DNA from: Clostridiales bacterium
Lineage (GTDB): Bacteria; Bacillota; Clostridia; Christensenellales; Borkfalkiaceae
DNA: 64,000 nucleotides
Direction: 5' to 3'
Assembly (NCBI GenBank): GCA_015055655.1
Contig: SVHW01000003.1
Location: forward strand, 62,001 to 126,000
Shown: positions 53,006 through 60,805 of the stretch, piece after piece
How the letters are laid out: each line of letters starts with the position of its first letter
Numbering within the stretch: the first letter of the stretch is position 1
Made by a program: the position numbers and the translations under genes
Notes under the pieces: generated by a model
Told to the model about the DNA's origin: nothing
The model's input: only the letters and a program-made list of their open reading frames with translations
Databases searched by the model: none

Positions 53006-53788
53006 TTATTTTTTTTCGTCTTCGTTGGACGAATCGTAACTATAAGAATAGTATTTGTATCTATCCGAGTGGTAAGAAAGTTTTTCGTTTACCATATAAT
53101 CGTTGACGACGACGCCAAGCACTTTCGCTTTTGCAAAGTTGAGTTTTTCCAGGGTCTTTCCAATATCGTTGACGTAAGACATTTCGTATCTGGTTACGAT
53201 AACCGTGCCGTCCGCTTGCGTAGCAAGCGCAATCGCGTCGGAAACGACGAGAAGGGGAGGCGTATCGATAATGACGTAATCGTATTTTTGTTTCAATTCC
53301 TCGATAAATTTCGTCATTTCCTCACTTTCCAACAGCTCGTAAGGGCGAGGCGCGTGCGTGCCGCAGGTGATATACGAAAGATTTTTATTTTCGCTGTAAC
53401 AATGGGTTACTTCTTCCAAGGAATTTTGTCCCGAAAGGTAATCCGCTAAGCCGGGGATAGATTTTCTTTTGAAAAATCTGGAAATTCTGCCCTTGCGGAT
53501 ATCGGCGTCTACAAGCACCACTTTCGCGTCGGAAAAAGCGAACATCAATGCAAGGTTGACAGCCACCGTCGTTTTGCCGTCTTCCGGACAAGCAGACGTC
53601 ATAACGATAACCGTGCCTTCGCCCGATTGTTTTTTAGGTACGGATACCGTCAAAGAAGATTTGAAATTTCGAAACGCTTCCATTACGTTGAAAGCTACTT
53701 TATCGGAAAGGAGATATTCTACGCGGCTGGAAGAACTGTTTTTTGCTCTATCACGGATTTTTTCGTCGTGTTTTTTAAATAAACGCAT
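53006..53788 (-). CDS. CpsD-like bacterial tyrosine kinase (polysaccharide synthesis)
   Basis: 260 residues. Walker A' as CPEDGKTTVAVNLAL, Walker A-like VVLVDADIRKGRIS, Walker B VIIDTPPLLVVSDA, and a C-terminal Tyr cluster (YKYYSYSYD) that is autophosphorylated. BY-kinases regulate export and chain length of capsule polysaccharide with a Wzz-like adaptor, encoded directly upstream with a one-base stop/start overlap. No glycosyltransferases are nearby. Confidence 0.9.
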   Translation of the reverse strand: MRLFKKHDEKIRDRAKNSSSSRVEYLLSDKVAFNVMEAFRNFKSSLTVSVPKKQSGEGTVIVMTSACPEDGKTTVAVNLALMFAFSDAKVVLVDADIRKGRISRFFKRKSIPGLADYLSGQNSLEEVTHCYSENKNLSYITCGTHAPRPYELLESEEMTKFIEELKQKYDYVIIDTPPLLVVSDAIALATQADGTVIVTRYEMSYVNDIGKTLEKLNFAKAKVLGVVVNDYMVNEKLSYHSDRYKYYSYSYDSSNEDEKK

Positions 53789-55059
53789 TAGTTTTTCTCC
53801 TTCGTAGAAGCGTTTTCTACTCTTTCACTATCTTGGAAGGTAGGGATAACCCCCAAAACGGGTACGTTAAATACGTCTGTAATTTGTTCAATACTGCGAA
53901 GACGTTTATCCGAACGGTCGATGATAATAATAACGATACAAGAAATCAACAACGCCGCCGCACCGAGGATTAAAGCGTATTTAATCGCCGTGGAGGATAC
54001 CAAACCCTCGTTCGTTCTACGCACCTCGTCCATACGGGAAATACGGATACAGCTTGTGCCGTTATATCCCGAAGGGACGGGCATACGTTCTATGATATAA
54101 GCAGGAACGGCGTCTTTTAATTTTTCACGCAATTCCATGGCGTAGGCCTCGCCGTTATATACGGAAATATTTACGTAGATGAAACTTCTTGCTAAATCGT
54201 CCGCGGATGCATCCGCCGCTTCGTCGTAGTAGGAATACGTAACCGCGCTAACGATTTTTCCAACTTCTCTTTTATAATAATCTACGTCCAATTCGCTCCA
54301 TTTTTCCACGGCTTCCTTTTTCAAATCTTCCGCGTTTTTGTTGCGTTCGGTCACCGCTTTATTCCAACTCTCATACAAAGATTCCGCTTTAAGCTGTTCT
54401 GTCGTTGCGTTTTGCAAATCGTTGATGGCAGCGTCGATTTCATCGTTGACGCCGTATATGGGGGTGTAGGGCAGTTTTGAATCTTTCATCCGTGCCTCAT
54501 TCCACAACTCGTCTAAAACAGCGGAGCGTTTTTCCACCTGTTCGTTGATATCGTTTAAGTTGCTGAGGGAATCCAACAATTCGTTGTAAGCGTTTTCATA
54601 TTTGACCACCTCCGCCGTGGCTGTTACCACGGACGTATTTAAGGTGTTCAGTTCTTCCGTGAACTTTTCTAATTCTTTGCCCGTCAACGTCGATTTTTTC
54701 TTTTCTAACGCGTCCAAACGTTCTTTTTTAGGTAAGCCTTTTTCGTTGAGCAAAAGTTTTTCCGCGAACGCTTCCGAATCGAGCAATTCCACCATGTTGT
54801 TCAACACGTTTTTATTGTACGCGCCGTAGATGCCGTACTGGCTGTCGGAAACGGCATCCCCACTATTTTTGTTGGGGTTGATATAGAATTTCATTTCCGT
54901 GCCGTAGTATTCTACGTTATGCGTACGAAGAAAACCGATGCCTGCGCCAAGCAACGCGCCTGCAATAACGATGAGAATAATCAGCTTTAATTTACTCAAA
55001 AGCAAACGGAAAATTTCCATAATGCTTATCTCATTTTGCTTTTGCAAATTTTCTTCCAT
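53788..55059 (-). CDS. CpsC/Wzz-like chain-length regulator
   Basis: 423 residues. Two membrane helices (about 27-47, LIILIVIAGALLGAGIGF, and 371-393) enclose a long, mostly coiled-coil extracellular region, longer than in streptococcal CpsC. After the second helix, DKRLRSIEQITDVFNVPVLG is the cytosolic segment that activates the partner kinase. The stop overlaps the kinase start. Upstream 55060-55192 has no gene. Confidence 0.9.
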   Translation of the reverse strand: MEENLQKQNEISIMEIFRLLLSKLKLIILIVIAGALLGAGIGFLRTHNVEYYGTEMKFYINPNKNSGDAVSDSQYGIYGAYNKNVLNNMVELLDSEAFAEKLLLNEKGLPKKERLDALEKKKSTLTGKELEKFTEELNTLNTSVVTATAEVVKYENAYNELLDSLSNLNDINEQVEKRSAVLDELWNEARMKDSKLPYTPIYGVNDEIDAAINDLQNATTEQLKAESLYESWNKAVTERNKNAEDLKKEAVEKWSELDVDYYKREVGKIVSAVTYSYYDEAADASADDLARSFIYVNISVYNGEAYAMELREKLKDAVPAYIIERMPVPSGYNGTSCIRISRMDEVRRTNEGLVSSTAIKYALILGAAALLISCIVIIIIDRSDKRLRSIEQITDVFNVPVLGVIPTFQDSERVENASTKEKN

Positions 55060-55192
55060 AAAAATCTCCTTGATTTATCTCTAATCCACATCATTATATC
55101 ACGAAAAAAACGAATTGTAAAGCCCTTTTGGATTATAAATAGTGTATTATACGCGTATATATCACAATTTTCGACGAAAAAAAGGGGAGAAA

Positions 55193-56071
55193 TCAGTCGA
55201 TTTCCGTATCGTCGTCTTCGCTTTCGTCCTCTTCTTTTTTAGGGCATTGGGGACAAGGTTTTTTAAAGCGAAGCTCGCTTGCAGGGTAGTCTTTGAAAAT
55301 CCAACCCCCGTTTTTGTCGTCTATTTTCACGCGAACTTCCATCTTTAACATATTCAACGAGGCAACGATGGCTTTCCCTTCGGGCGTGCCCACTTCCGCG
55401 CCTACTTTGGGCAGCTGTTTCGCCGCGTCCACGTAATAATCGATTTCGTAGCCCAAGCAACACATCAACCTGCCGCAAAGCCCGCTGATTTTGCCGGGGT
55501 TTAAGGAAAGGTTTTGTGCTTTTGCCATTTTCACGCTCACTTTTTTGAATTCGGGCATATTGCCTGCGCAACAGCAAACTCTGCCGCAAGGGGCGATGCC
55601 GCCAAGATATTTCGTTTCGTCGCGGATACCCACTTGGCGTAAATCGATACGGGTATGGAAGGCAGAAGCAAGGTCTTTTACCAAATCGCGGAAATCCACA
55701 CGGCTTTCCGAGGTGAAGAAAAAGGTGATTTTACCGCTATCGAAAGAGAATTCGCAATCCACGAGTTTCATTTCCAATTCCCTTGCGGCAATTTTTTCTT
55801 TGCAGATGCGGATAGCTTCCGGTTTTCTCGCTTCAAACGCCTGATATTTTTCCGTGTCCTTTTGCGTTGCGATACGAAGGATAGGTTTCAAAGGGGAAAC
55901 GATTTCGCTGTCGTCGATTTCCCGTTCGGGATGCGCCACCCAAGCGTATTCTACGCCGCGCGAGGTTTCTACGATAACGGGCGTGTTTCTTTGGTAAACG
56001 TCGCCTTCTTTGGGGGTGAAATAATACAGCTTGCCCCCGTTTTTAAATTTAATGCCTACAACTTTTGTCAT
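55193..56071 (-). CDS. ricT: PSP1-domain protein RicT/YaaT
   Basis: 292 residues from the ATG at 56071 (AAAGGAC, 6 nt). The PSP1 domain includes GGIAPCGRVCCCAG and ISGLCGRLMCCLGYE, the Cys motifs that in Bacillus bind Fe-S clusters with RicA and RicF. The Ric complex stimulates RNase Y-dependent RNA processing and affects sporulation and competence. C-terminal acidic tail. Directly follows holB, as in other Firmicutes. Confidence 0.93.
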   Translation of the reverse strand: MTKVVGIKFKNGGKLYYFTPKEGDVYQRNTPVIVETSRGVEYAWVAHPEREIDDSEIVSPLKPILRIATQKDTEKYQAFEARKPEAIRICKEKIAARELEMKLVDCEFSFDSGKITFFFTSESRVDFRDLVKDLASAFHTRIDLRQVGIRDETKYLGGIAPCGRVCCCAGNMPEFKKVSVKMAKAQNLSLNPGKISGLCGRLMCCLGYEIDYYVDAAKQLPKVGAEVGTPEGKAIVASLNMLKMEVRVKIDDKNGGWIFKDYPASELRFKKPCPQCPKKEEDESEDDDTEID

Positions 56072-56099
56072 AATACGTCCTTTCGCCAATCGCCGCGCT

Positions 56100-57095
56100 T
56101 TAACGCAAACGGGCTTTGGCGTCGTTTTCGAAAATTTTTGCCACCAATAATTCTAAACATTGCGCAAAGGTGGCGTTGAAAAACGTATGCAGTTCCGCTT
56201 TGGAAAGCTCGTTTTGCGCAAATAACAACGTGGATAAAGAAAAGCGTTCCGCCACCCGTTTTAAACGCGCGTTTTCCACGCGCAAAAGGATATGCGGATT
56301 CTCTTTTCCGTCTGCTTGCGTCTTTTGCAACAGCGCGTCGCGAAAAATCAAACGGAGCAGATATAACAATTCCTTTTTACGCTTCGTTTCCCCCGTCTTT
56401 TTAATCTGCGAAGGGAGCGCCTCTTTCGTGCAGAGCAATAGCGCAAACGCCTCGTCCACGAGCGCGCGGTAGTCGCCGCCCTCTAAGGTGTTTTGCGCTT
56501 CGCCAACGCTGCCGCCGCTTGCCGCGGCGCACAAAGAAAAATCGTTGTCCGTATATTTTCCGTCCGTATAAATGCGCTGCAACGCCGCTGCAACGTCCCG
56601 TTCGTCAAAGGGGGAGATTTCCAGCTTGGCAACGCGCGAAAGAACGGTGGGGAGGACGGGGAAAGCCGTCGTTGCGCCCAATAAAAACACGACGTCTTCG
56701 GGCGGCTCTTCCAACAGCTTTAACAATTTGTTTTGCGAGGGAATATTCGCCTCGGCAAAATCGGCGATGGCGAACGCTTTAATATCCCCTTCTACGGGGC
56801 GTAACATACACTCTTCCGTCAATTTTTCCGCGTCTTCCACGACGAATTTTTTATCGGCGGCAGGGAAGAATAAACAATCGGAAAAGGTTTCCTTATCAAT
56901 GCGTTCGGCAAGGCGTCTTTCTGCGTCCGTGCGCGGCGTATCGCAGCCAAAAATCACCTTCGCAAACGTCTTTAACGCGTTGCGTAAATTGCGCTTGTCG
57001 TCAAGGAGCAACAAATAAGCGTGCGAAAGACGGTTTTTTGCCCGTTCCGCTTGCAATAAACGGTATGCCTGCGTATTTTTAATCAACTGTTGCAT
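56100..57095 (-). CDS. holB: DNA polymerase III delta' subunit
   Basis: 331 residues of the clamp-loader fold, with RLSHAYLLLLDDKR at the N-terminus and the sensor-type block NKLLKLLEEPPEDVVFLLG followed by PTVLSRV. As expected for delta', the ATP-binding P-loop is degenerate, and the usual zinc-binding Cys residues are not evident. It opens the clamp-loading complex onto the beta clamp. Adjacent to ricT. Confidence 0.9.
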   Translation of the reverse strand: MQQLIKNTQAYRLLQAERAKNRLSHAYLLLLDDKRNLRNALKTFAKVIFGCDTPRTDAERRLAERIDKETFSDCLFFPAADKKFVVEDAEKLTEECMLRPVEGDIKAFAIADFAEANIPSQNKLLKLLEEPPEDVVFLLGATTAFPVLPTVLSRVAKLEISPFDERDVAAALQRIYTDGKYTDNDFSLCAAASGGSVGEAQNTLEGGDYRALVDEAFALLLCTKEALPSQIKKTGETKRKKELLYLLRLIFRDALLQKTQADGKENPHILLRVENARLKRVAERFSLSTLLFAQNELSKAELHTFFNATFAQCLELLVAKIFENDAKARLR

Positions 57096-57218
57096 ACTTT
57101 TGCTCCTTTTTCCTACTACGTACTACACTATTATAACATAAAACGTATAAATAATCAAGAGTTATACGCAAAAGAAAAAAGGAAAAACCTAACGTTTCTC
57201 CCTTTTTTTACTAATATT

Positions 57219-57264
57219 TCAACGCGTACACGGTAGGCTTGTTTTATTTCAACGCGTACCTGCC
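57219..57264. repeat. Dispersed 30-bp repeat, copy B
   Basis: TCAACGCGTACACGGTAGG at 57219 and TCAACGCGTACCTGC at 57249, again 30 bp apart with a T-rich middle, matching copy A at 24320. It overlaps the stop region of the DMT permease gene. Confidence 0.8.
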
Positions 57265-58205
57265 CCGTTCTTTTTATTTTTTTGATATTCTCGCAACGCA
57301 AGCAGATATTTCGCGATAGCCGCGCCAATGATAATCACGTAGCCGATAACGCTGATATAATCGGGAAATTCCCCTAAAACTATCATACCGAGAATTGCGG
57401 AAAAAAGCACTTGGGAATAATCAAACACGGAGATTTCTCTTGCGGGCGCGCACGAATACGCGGCGGTGATAGAGAATTGCGCCGCGCTGGCGCACAATCC
57501 CGCCAGCAATAAGAATACGACTTGAAGAAACTGCATCGGTTGAAATTGAATAATCGTCATTGGCAAAACGGAAAGACAGGAAAACGCAGAGAAGAAAAAG
57601 ACAATCATTGCCGTGCGTTCGCCTTTGCCGCCGAGATAATGCACGAAAGTGTAGGCAAGCCCTGCGCCCAAGCCACCCAAAACGCCGATAAGCGCGGGCA
57701 AAGTGTGTTCAATAGAAAAGGTGGGTTTCACCACGAACAGCGCGCCGAAAAACGCAACGGCTATCAGCAGCCAATTTTTCCAGCCTGCCCGTTCCCGTAA
57801 AATCAGCGCGGAAAAAAGGATGGCGAAAAAGGGGGATAATTTGTTTAAGATTGAGGCGTCGGCTACGTTCAAATGGTCGATGGCGTAAAAATTGCAAACA
57901 ATCCCCACCGTGCCTGCAATCGAGCGTGCGAGCAAAGCGGGCAAGCAGCCTTTTTTGATTTTGAAAGAACGGCTTTTACAAAGCAGGGCGAACGCGACGA
58001 CTGCCGCCACCAAGTTGCGAAAGAAGCATTTTTGGAAGGTAGGTAAATCCCCGGAAAGCCGCACAAAAATGCCCATAAGGGCGAAAAAAAGGGAAGAAAG
58101 CAAAATGAAAAACACGCCCCGTTTGGTCTGTTTTACTTTTTCTTCCCCTACGTCCTCTTGAGAGGCGTCGGTATATTGGATTTGTTGTAATTCTTCGTGG
58201 CTCAT
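57249..58205 (-). CDS. DMT-superfamily (EamA) permease
   Basis: 318 residues: a cytosolic N-terminal 28 residues, then ten membrane helices in two EamA repeats. The first includes FFALMGIFVRLSG and ARSIAGTVGIVCNFYAI, the second LGGLGAGLAYTFVHYLG and VFDYSQVLFSAILGMIVLGE. Members export or import small metabolites; the substrate is unknown. The C-terminal codons lie inside the dispersed 30-bp repeat, so the tail sequence (KKNGAGTR) may be repeat-derived. Confidence 0.9.
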   Translation of the reverse strand: MSHEELQQIQYTDASQEDVGEEKVKQTKRGVFFILLSSLFFALMGIFVRLSGDLPTFQKCFFRNLVAAVVAFALLCKSRSFKIKKGCLPALLARSIAGTVGIVCNFYAIDHLNVADASILNKLSPFFAILFSALILRERAGWKNWLLIAVAFFGALFVVKPTFSIEHTLPALIGVLGGLGAGLAYTFVHYLGGKGERTAMIVFFFSAFSCLSVLPMTIIQFQPMQFLQVVFLLLAGLCASAAQFSITAAYSCAPAREISVFDYSQVLFSAILGMIVLGEFPDYISVIGYVIIIGAAIAKYLLALREYQKNKKNGAGTR

Positions 58206-58240
58206 AGTATCATTATACGCGTTTTTTACGGAAAAGTAAA

Positions 58241-58444
58241 TTAGGTTAAAATGCTGTCAAACGTTTCGCCAAAAAATTCGCAAAGTTTGGCGAGTAGCGC
58301 AAAACTCGGTTCGCAAATTTCGTTTTCCCAAGCGCTAACCGTGCGTTGGTCGATTTCTAAAACACCAGCGAGCTGTTTTTGTGTTATTCCCGCCCCGCGG
58401 CGCAAGTTTCTTAAATTTTCCGCAAATTTGATTTTCTTTATCAT
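58241..58444 (-). CDS. Small XRE-family HTH regulator with duplicated upstream region
   Basis: 67 residues from the ATG at 58444. MIKKIKFAENLRNLRRGAGI leads into the HTH ITQKQLAGVLEIDQRTVSAW, then PSFALLAKLCEFFGE. The open frame continues upstream for 46 codons only because the 117-bp upstream segment, including the first codons (RIKKVKF), has been duplicated in frame. Palindromes TACCAA-N4/5-TTGGTA lie in front and are likely operators. Confidence 0.8.
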   Translation of the reverse strand: MIKKIKFAENLRNLRRGAGITQKQLAGVLEIDQRTVSAWENEICEPSFALLAKLCEFFGETFDSILT

Positions 58445-58663
58445 TGTAAAAATCCTATCCCTTATTGCCGTTGTTTGTAGAGTTTTATCTTTCACAATTA
58501 AAATTTTACCAAAACATTGGTAAAATACTTGATATACCAAAAATTTGACTTTCTTTATCCTTGTAAAAATACTATCCCACATTGCCGTTGTTTGTAGAAT
58601 TTTATCTTTTACAATTAAAATTTTACCAAAAACATTGGTAAAATGCTCGATATACCAAAAAAA
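58424..58663. repeat. 117-bp tandem duplication upstream of the HTH gene
   Basis: 58424-58540 and 58541-58663 match closely (period 117 bp, one A insertion). Each unit holds the first codons of the gene, its leader and one palindromic operator. Confidence 0.85.
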
Positions 58664-58697
58664 TTGGTATATTATACAAATACCAATATTTTTGGTA
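58504..58697. promoter_or_regulatory. Four palindromic TACCAA/TTGGTA operators
   Basis: TTTTACCAA-AACA-TTGGTAAAA at 58504-58525; the same with a 5-nt spacer at 58621-58643; TATACCAA-AAAAA-TTGGTATA at 58651-58671; TACCAA-TATTT-TTGGTA at 58681-58697. A half site lies at 58531-58540. These are probably bound by the adjacent HTH protein. Confidence 0.7.
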
Positions 58698-58725
58698 AAT
58701 ATACGGGTGTTTAGTAACGGTTTTC

Positions 58726-58921
58726 GTTGAAAGCTCTAATTCATTGTGATTTTGAGGACAGGCGGTTTAGCGGTCTACGAAAATAGCTATAAAAGGTAGA
58801 AGGATATGGAAATGGACGGAATTGTTGAAAGCTCTAATTCATTGTGGTTTTGAGGACAGGTGGTTTAGCAGTCTACGAAAATAGCTATAAAAGGGAGAAG
58901 GATATGGAAATGGACGGAATT
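58726..58921. repeat. 98-bp tandem duplication before a short gene
   Basis: 58726-58823 and 58824-58921 are nearly identical (GTTGAAAGCTCTAATTCATT... through ATGGAAATGGACGGAATT). The unit contains the ribosome site and first codons of the downstream gene, so the left copy has a stub start at about 58806. Confidence 0.85.
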
Positions 58922-59125
58922 ATTGCAGGGATTTATTATGGAAATTTGCAAGAGGCGGATAGAATAGAATACCCTAAAAATGAAAAGACGGAGAAACAAA
59001 CCAGATTACACAAAGAATTACAAGAAAAAATGCCGGCGGAAATCAAAGATTTGTTTAATGATTTTTTTGACACGGTGACGTTTAACATTGTGACGAATTG
59101 TTTGCCGTGTATAAAAGTGCGGTAA
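58904..59125 (+). CDS. Short hypothetical protein, DUF6809-like, possibly truncated
   Basis: 73 residues from the ATG at 58904 (GGGAGAAGG, 3-5 nt upstream); codons further upstream come from the duplicated leader. The sequence (MEMDGIIAGIYYGNLQEADR, then MPAEIKDLFNDFFDTV) resembles short clostridial DUF6809 proteins, as I recall them. The family usually runs to about 95 residues; here the end CLPCIKVR looks out of frame. Shifting by one base gives VYKSAVKF then a stop, so a frameshift is possible. Confidence 0.5.
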   Translation: MEMDGIIAGIYYGNLQEADRIEYPKNEKTEKQTRLHKELQEKMPAEIKDLFNDFFDTVTFNIVTNCLPCIKVR

Positions 59126-59198
59126 AGTTTTGATGCGCACTAAGGCGCGAAATGGAAGAGTTCTCTTTATAAAAGCACCATAGATTGTCCTGCAACGA

Positions 59199-59240
59199 AA
59201 TAGCCGCCGCGTTGAAAAACAACGCGGCGGCTATTTTACG
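59199..59240. terminator. Strong hairpin terminator
   Basis: AATAGCCGCCGCGTT-GAAAAAC-AACGCGGCGGCTATT followed by TTACG; it ends the short gene at 58904. Confidence 0.8.
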
Positions 59241-59274
59241 TACTGTTATTTTGATAAATTGTGAACCATATGAA

Positions 59275-59308
59275 AAAACAGGCAACGGAAACCGTTCCCT
59301 GTCTTTGT
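59275..59308 (-). terminator. Terminator of rplU-rpmA
   Basis: CAGGGAACGG-TTT-CCGTTGCCTG followed by TTTTTT on the minus strand. Confidence 0.8.
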
Positions 59309-59316
59309 CAATTTGA

Positions 59317-59601
59317 TTATTGCGCGTCCGCTACGGGATAAACGCTCGCTTTTTTCTTGTCTTTGCCCATTCTTTCGTAACGTACCACACCGTCAACAAG
59401 CGCGAAAAGCGTGTCGTCTTTGCCGATACCTACGTTTGCGCCCGGATGGATTTTCGTACCACGTTGACGTACAAGGATGTTGCCTGCAAGAACGCTTTGG
59501 CCGTCGCTACGCTTCGTGCCAAGACGCTTTGCTTCGCTGTCTCTGCCGTTGTGGGAAGAACCGGTACCTTTCTTATGAGCGAATAAACGAATAAAAATCA
59601 T
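59317..59601 (-). CDS. rpmA: 50S ribosomal protein L27
   Basis: 94 residues. Motifs [20 protein letters not shown] and [20 protein letters not shown] are diagnostic. The N-terminus carries MIFIRLF before AHKKG, resembling the short extension that Firmicutes remove with the protease Prp, though shortened and with a single Phe. The prp gene usually lies between rplU and rpmA; here the 52-bp gap has no room for it. Confidence 0.97.
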   Translation of the reverse strand: MIFIRLFAHKKGTGSSHNGRDSEAKRLGTKRSDGQSVLAGNILVRQRGTKIHPGANVGIGKDDTLFALVDGVVRYERMGKDKKKASVYPVADAQ

Positions 59602-59653
59602 TTTTCTTTCTCCTTAATTCAAGTATTTGTTGTCCCTAAATAGGGCGGTGCGG

Positions 59654-59959
59654 TTAAAGTTCGATTTTTTCTACTTTAACAGCGGTGAAAGGTTGTCTGT
59701 GACCTTGCTTTTTACGTTCGTTCTTCTTCGCTTTATACTTGAAGACGATAATCTTTTTCGCTTTGTCTTGCTTAACAACCGTTGCAGTTACCTTTGCGGA
59801 TGCTACTTCCGCGCCGGCCTTGATACCGTTCTCGTCGGCAACCATAAGCACTTTGAAAGAAACGGAGTCGCCTTCGTTTGCCGCAAGTTTTTCCATGCGT
59901 ACAACGTCGCCTTCCGCAACTTTGTATTGCTTGTTACCGTTATCGATGATAGCGTACAT
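59654..59959 (-). CDS. rplU: 50S ribosomal protein L21
   Basis: 101 residues, [20 protein letters not shown] at the N-terminus, [20 protein letters not shown] and [14 protein letters not shown] at the end, as in L21. A strong AGGAGG ribosome site lies upstream. First gene of the rplU-rpmA operon. Confidence 0.97.
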   Translation of the reverse strand: MYAIIDNGNKQYKVAEGDVVRMEKLAANEGDSVSFKVLMVADENGIKAGAEVASAKVTATVVKQDKAKKIIVFKYKAKKNERKKQGHRQPFTAVKVEKIEL

Positions 59960-60073
59960 ACAATTTTTACCTCCTCTTTCCAGTCTCGAAGAATATCCAA
60001 GGCGCGCGCTTTTTCAAAAAAATCCTTGAAAAATTGCGACTTAAAATAGCCCGTTTCTATCGGCTCGGATACT
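59960..60073 (-). promoter_or_regulatory. Leader of rplU
   Basis: About 110 nt between promoter and start. It includes TTTTTCAAGGATT, also found in the rplM leader, followed by TTTGAAAAA that can fold back on it, and a GCGCGCGC tract. A ribosomal-protein leader element is plausible. Confidence 0.4.
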
Positions 60074-60103
60074 ACTATATCATATTAACGCGCGCACCGT
60101 CAA
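60074..60103 (-). promoter_or_regulatory. Promoter of rplU
   Basis: TTGACG (60098-60103) and TATAGT (60074-60079), spacer 18. Confidence 0.65.
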
Positions 60104-60210
60104 GCGTTTTTTCTTTCCTTTTTTGAAAAAATTAAAAAAAATTCCGCCAAACGGCGTATTTTTCGCGGGGAAAAGCGGTAAACTGTGAGAAAAGCATAAG
60201 GAGCAAAAAA

Positions 60211-60657
60211 ATGGAAGATACCAATTTCAAACAGACGGAAGAGATTCTTTCCGAGATTTACCGCAACGCGCAGCTTGCCTTGCAATCGATTGCCAATATC
60301 CTTCCCCAAGTGGAAGACGACGAAGTGAAAAACGAGCTGTCTTATCAACACGAAGAATACGAGAAATTTTCCGCGCGCGCGGCGATGCTCGCCAAAGATA
60401 AGGGCTTGGAATTGAAAGAGCCCAACCCCTTTAAAAAGATGATGATGTGGGGCTCGATAAAGATGAATTCTATGATGGATAATTCCCGCGCGCACATTGC
60501 GGATATGATGTTGCAAGGCACGTTGATGGGGATAACCGCCCTTAGAAAATCGCAAAGCGAAACGTGTATCGAAGGCGCAGACGATGTTTTGCAGCTTTTG
60601 GACGAGATGATTGCCGCGGAAGAACGTTTTGAAAAAAAGTGGAAGGAATATTTATAA
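60211..60657 (+). CDS. Hypothetical helical protein, 148 residues
   Basis: All-helical by composition, with EILSEIYRNAQLALQSIANI at the N-terminus and DVLQLLDEMIAAEERFEKKW at the end; Met-rich centre (KKMMMWGSIKMNSMMDN). The layout is that of a four-helix bundle, reminiscent of ferritin-like or DUF proteins in Clostridia, but the paired ExxH metal ligands are not clear. AAGGAG precedes the ATG. It is followed by a terminator. Function unknown. Confidence 0.7.
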   Translation: MEDTNFKQTEEILSEIYRNAQLALQSIANILPQVEDDEVKNELSYQHEEYEKFSARAAMLAKDKGLELKEPNPFKKMMMWGSIKMNSMMDNSRAHIADMMLQGTLMGITALRKSQSETCIEGADDVLQLLDEMIAAEERFEKKWKEYL

Positions 60658-60659
60658 AA

Positions 60660-60690
60660 AAAGGGAACGGCGTGCCGTTCTCTTTTTATT
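60660..60690 (+). terminator. Terminator of the helical-protein gene
   Basis: GAACGGC-GT-GCCGTTC followed by TCTTTTT. Confidence 0.75.
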
Positions 60691-60694
60691 GGAG

Positions 60695-60723
60695 AAAGGG
60701 ATTGCGTTTTCGCAATCCCTTTA
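60695..60723 (-). terminator. Hairpin downstream of rqcH
   Basis: AAAGGGATTGCG-AAAA-CGCAATCCCTTT on the minus strand; probable terminator for rqcH, although 80 bp beyond its stop and with a weak T tract. Confidence 0.55.
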
Positions 60724-60805
60724 AAATCTATTTGTATGCCAAGGCAAAATACGGATTGCGGCGAATGCTTTTGCGTTTTATCTACCTAGGGAAGTCAAGC
60801 AATTT

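Noticed and set aside
58445-58582. Upstream extension of the 58241 HTH gene to 113 residues
   Set aside because: The extra residues come from an in-frame duplication of the leader; RIKKVKF mirrors the true start MIKKIKF.
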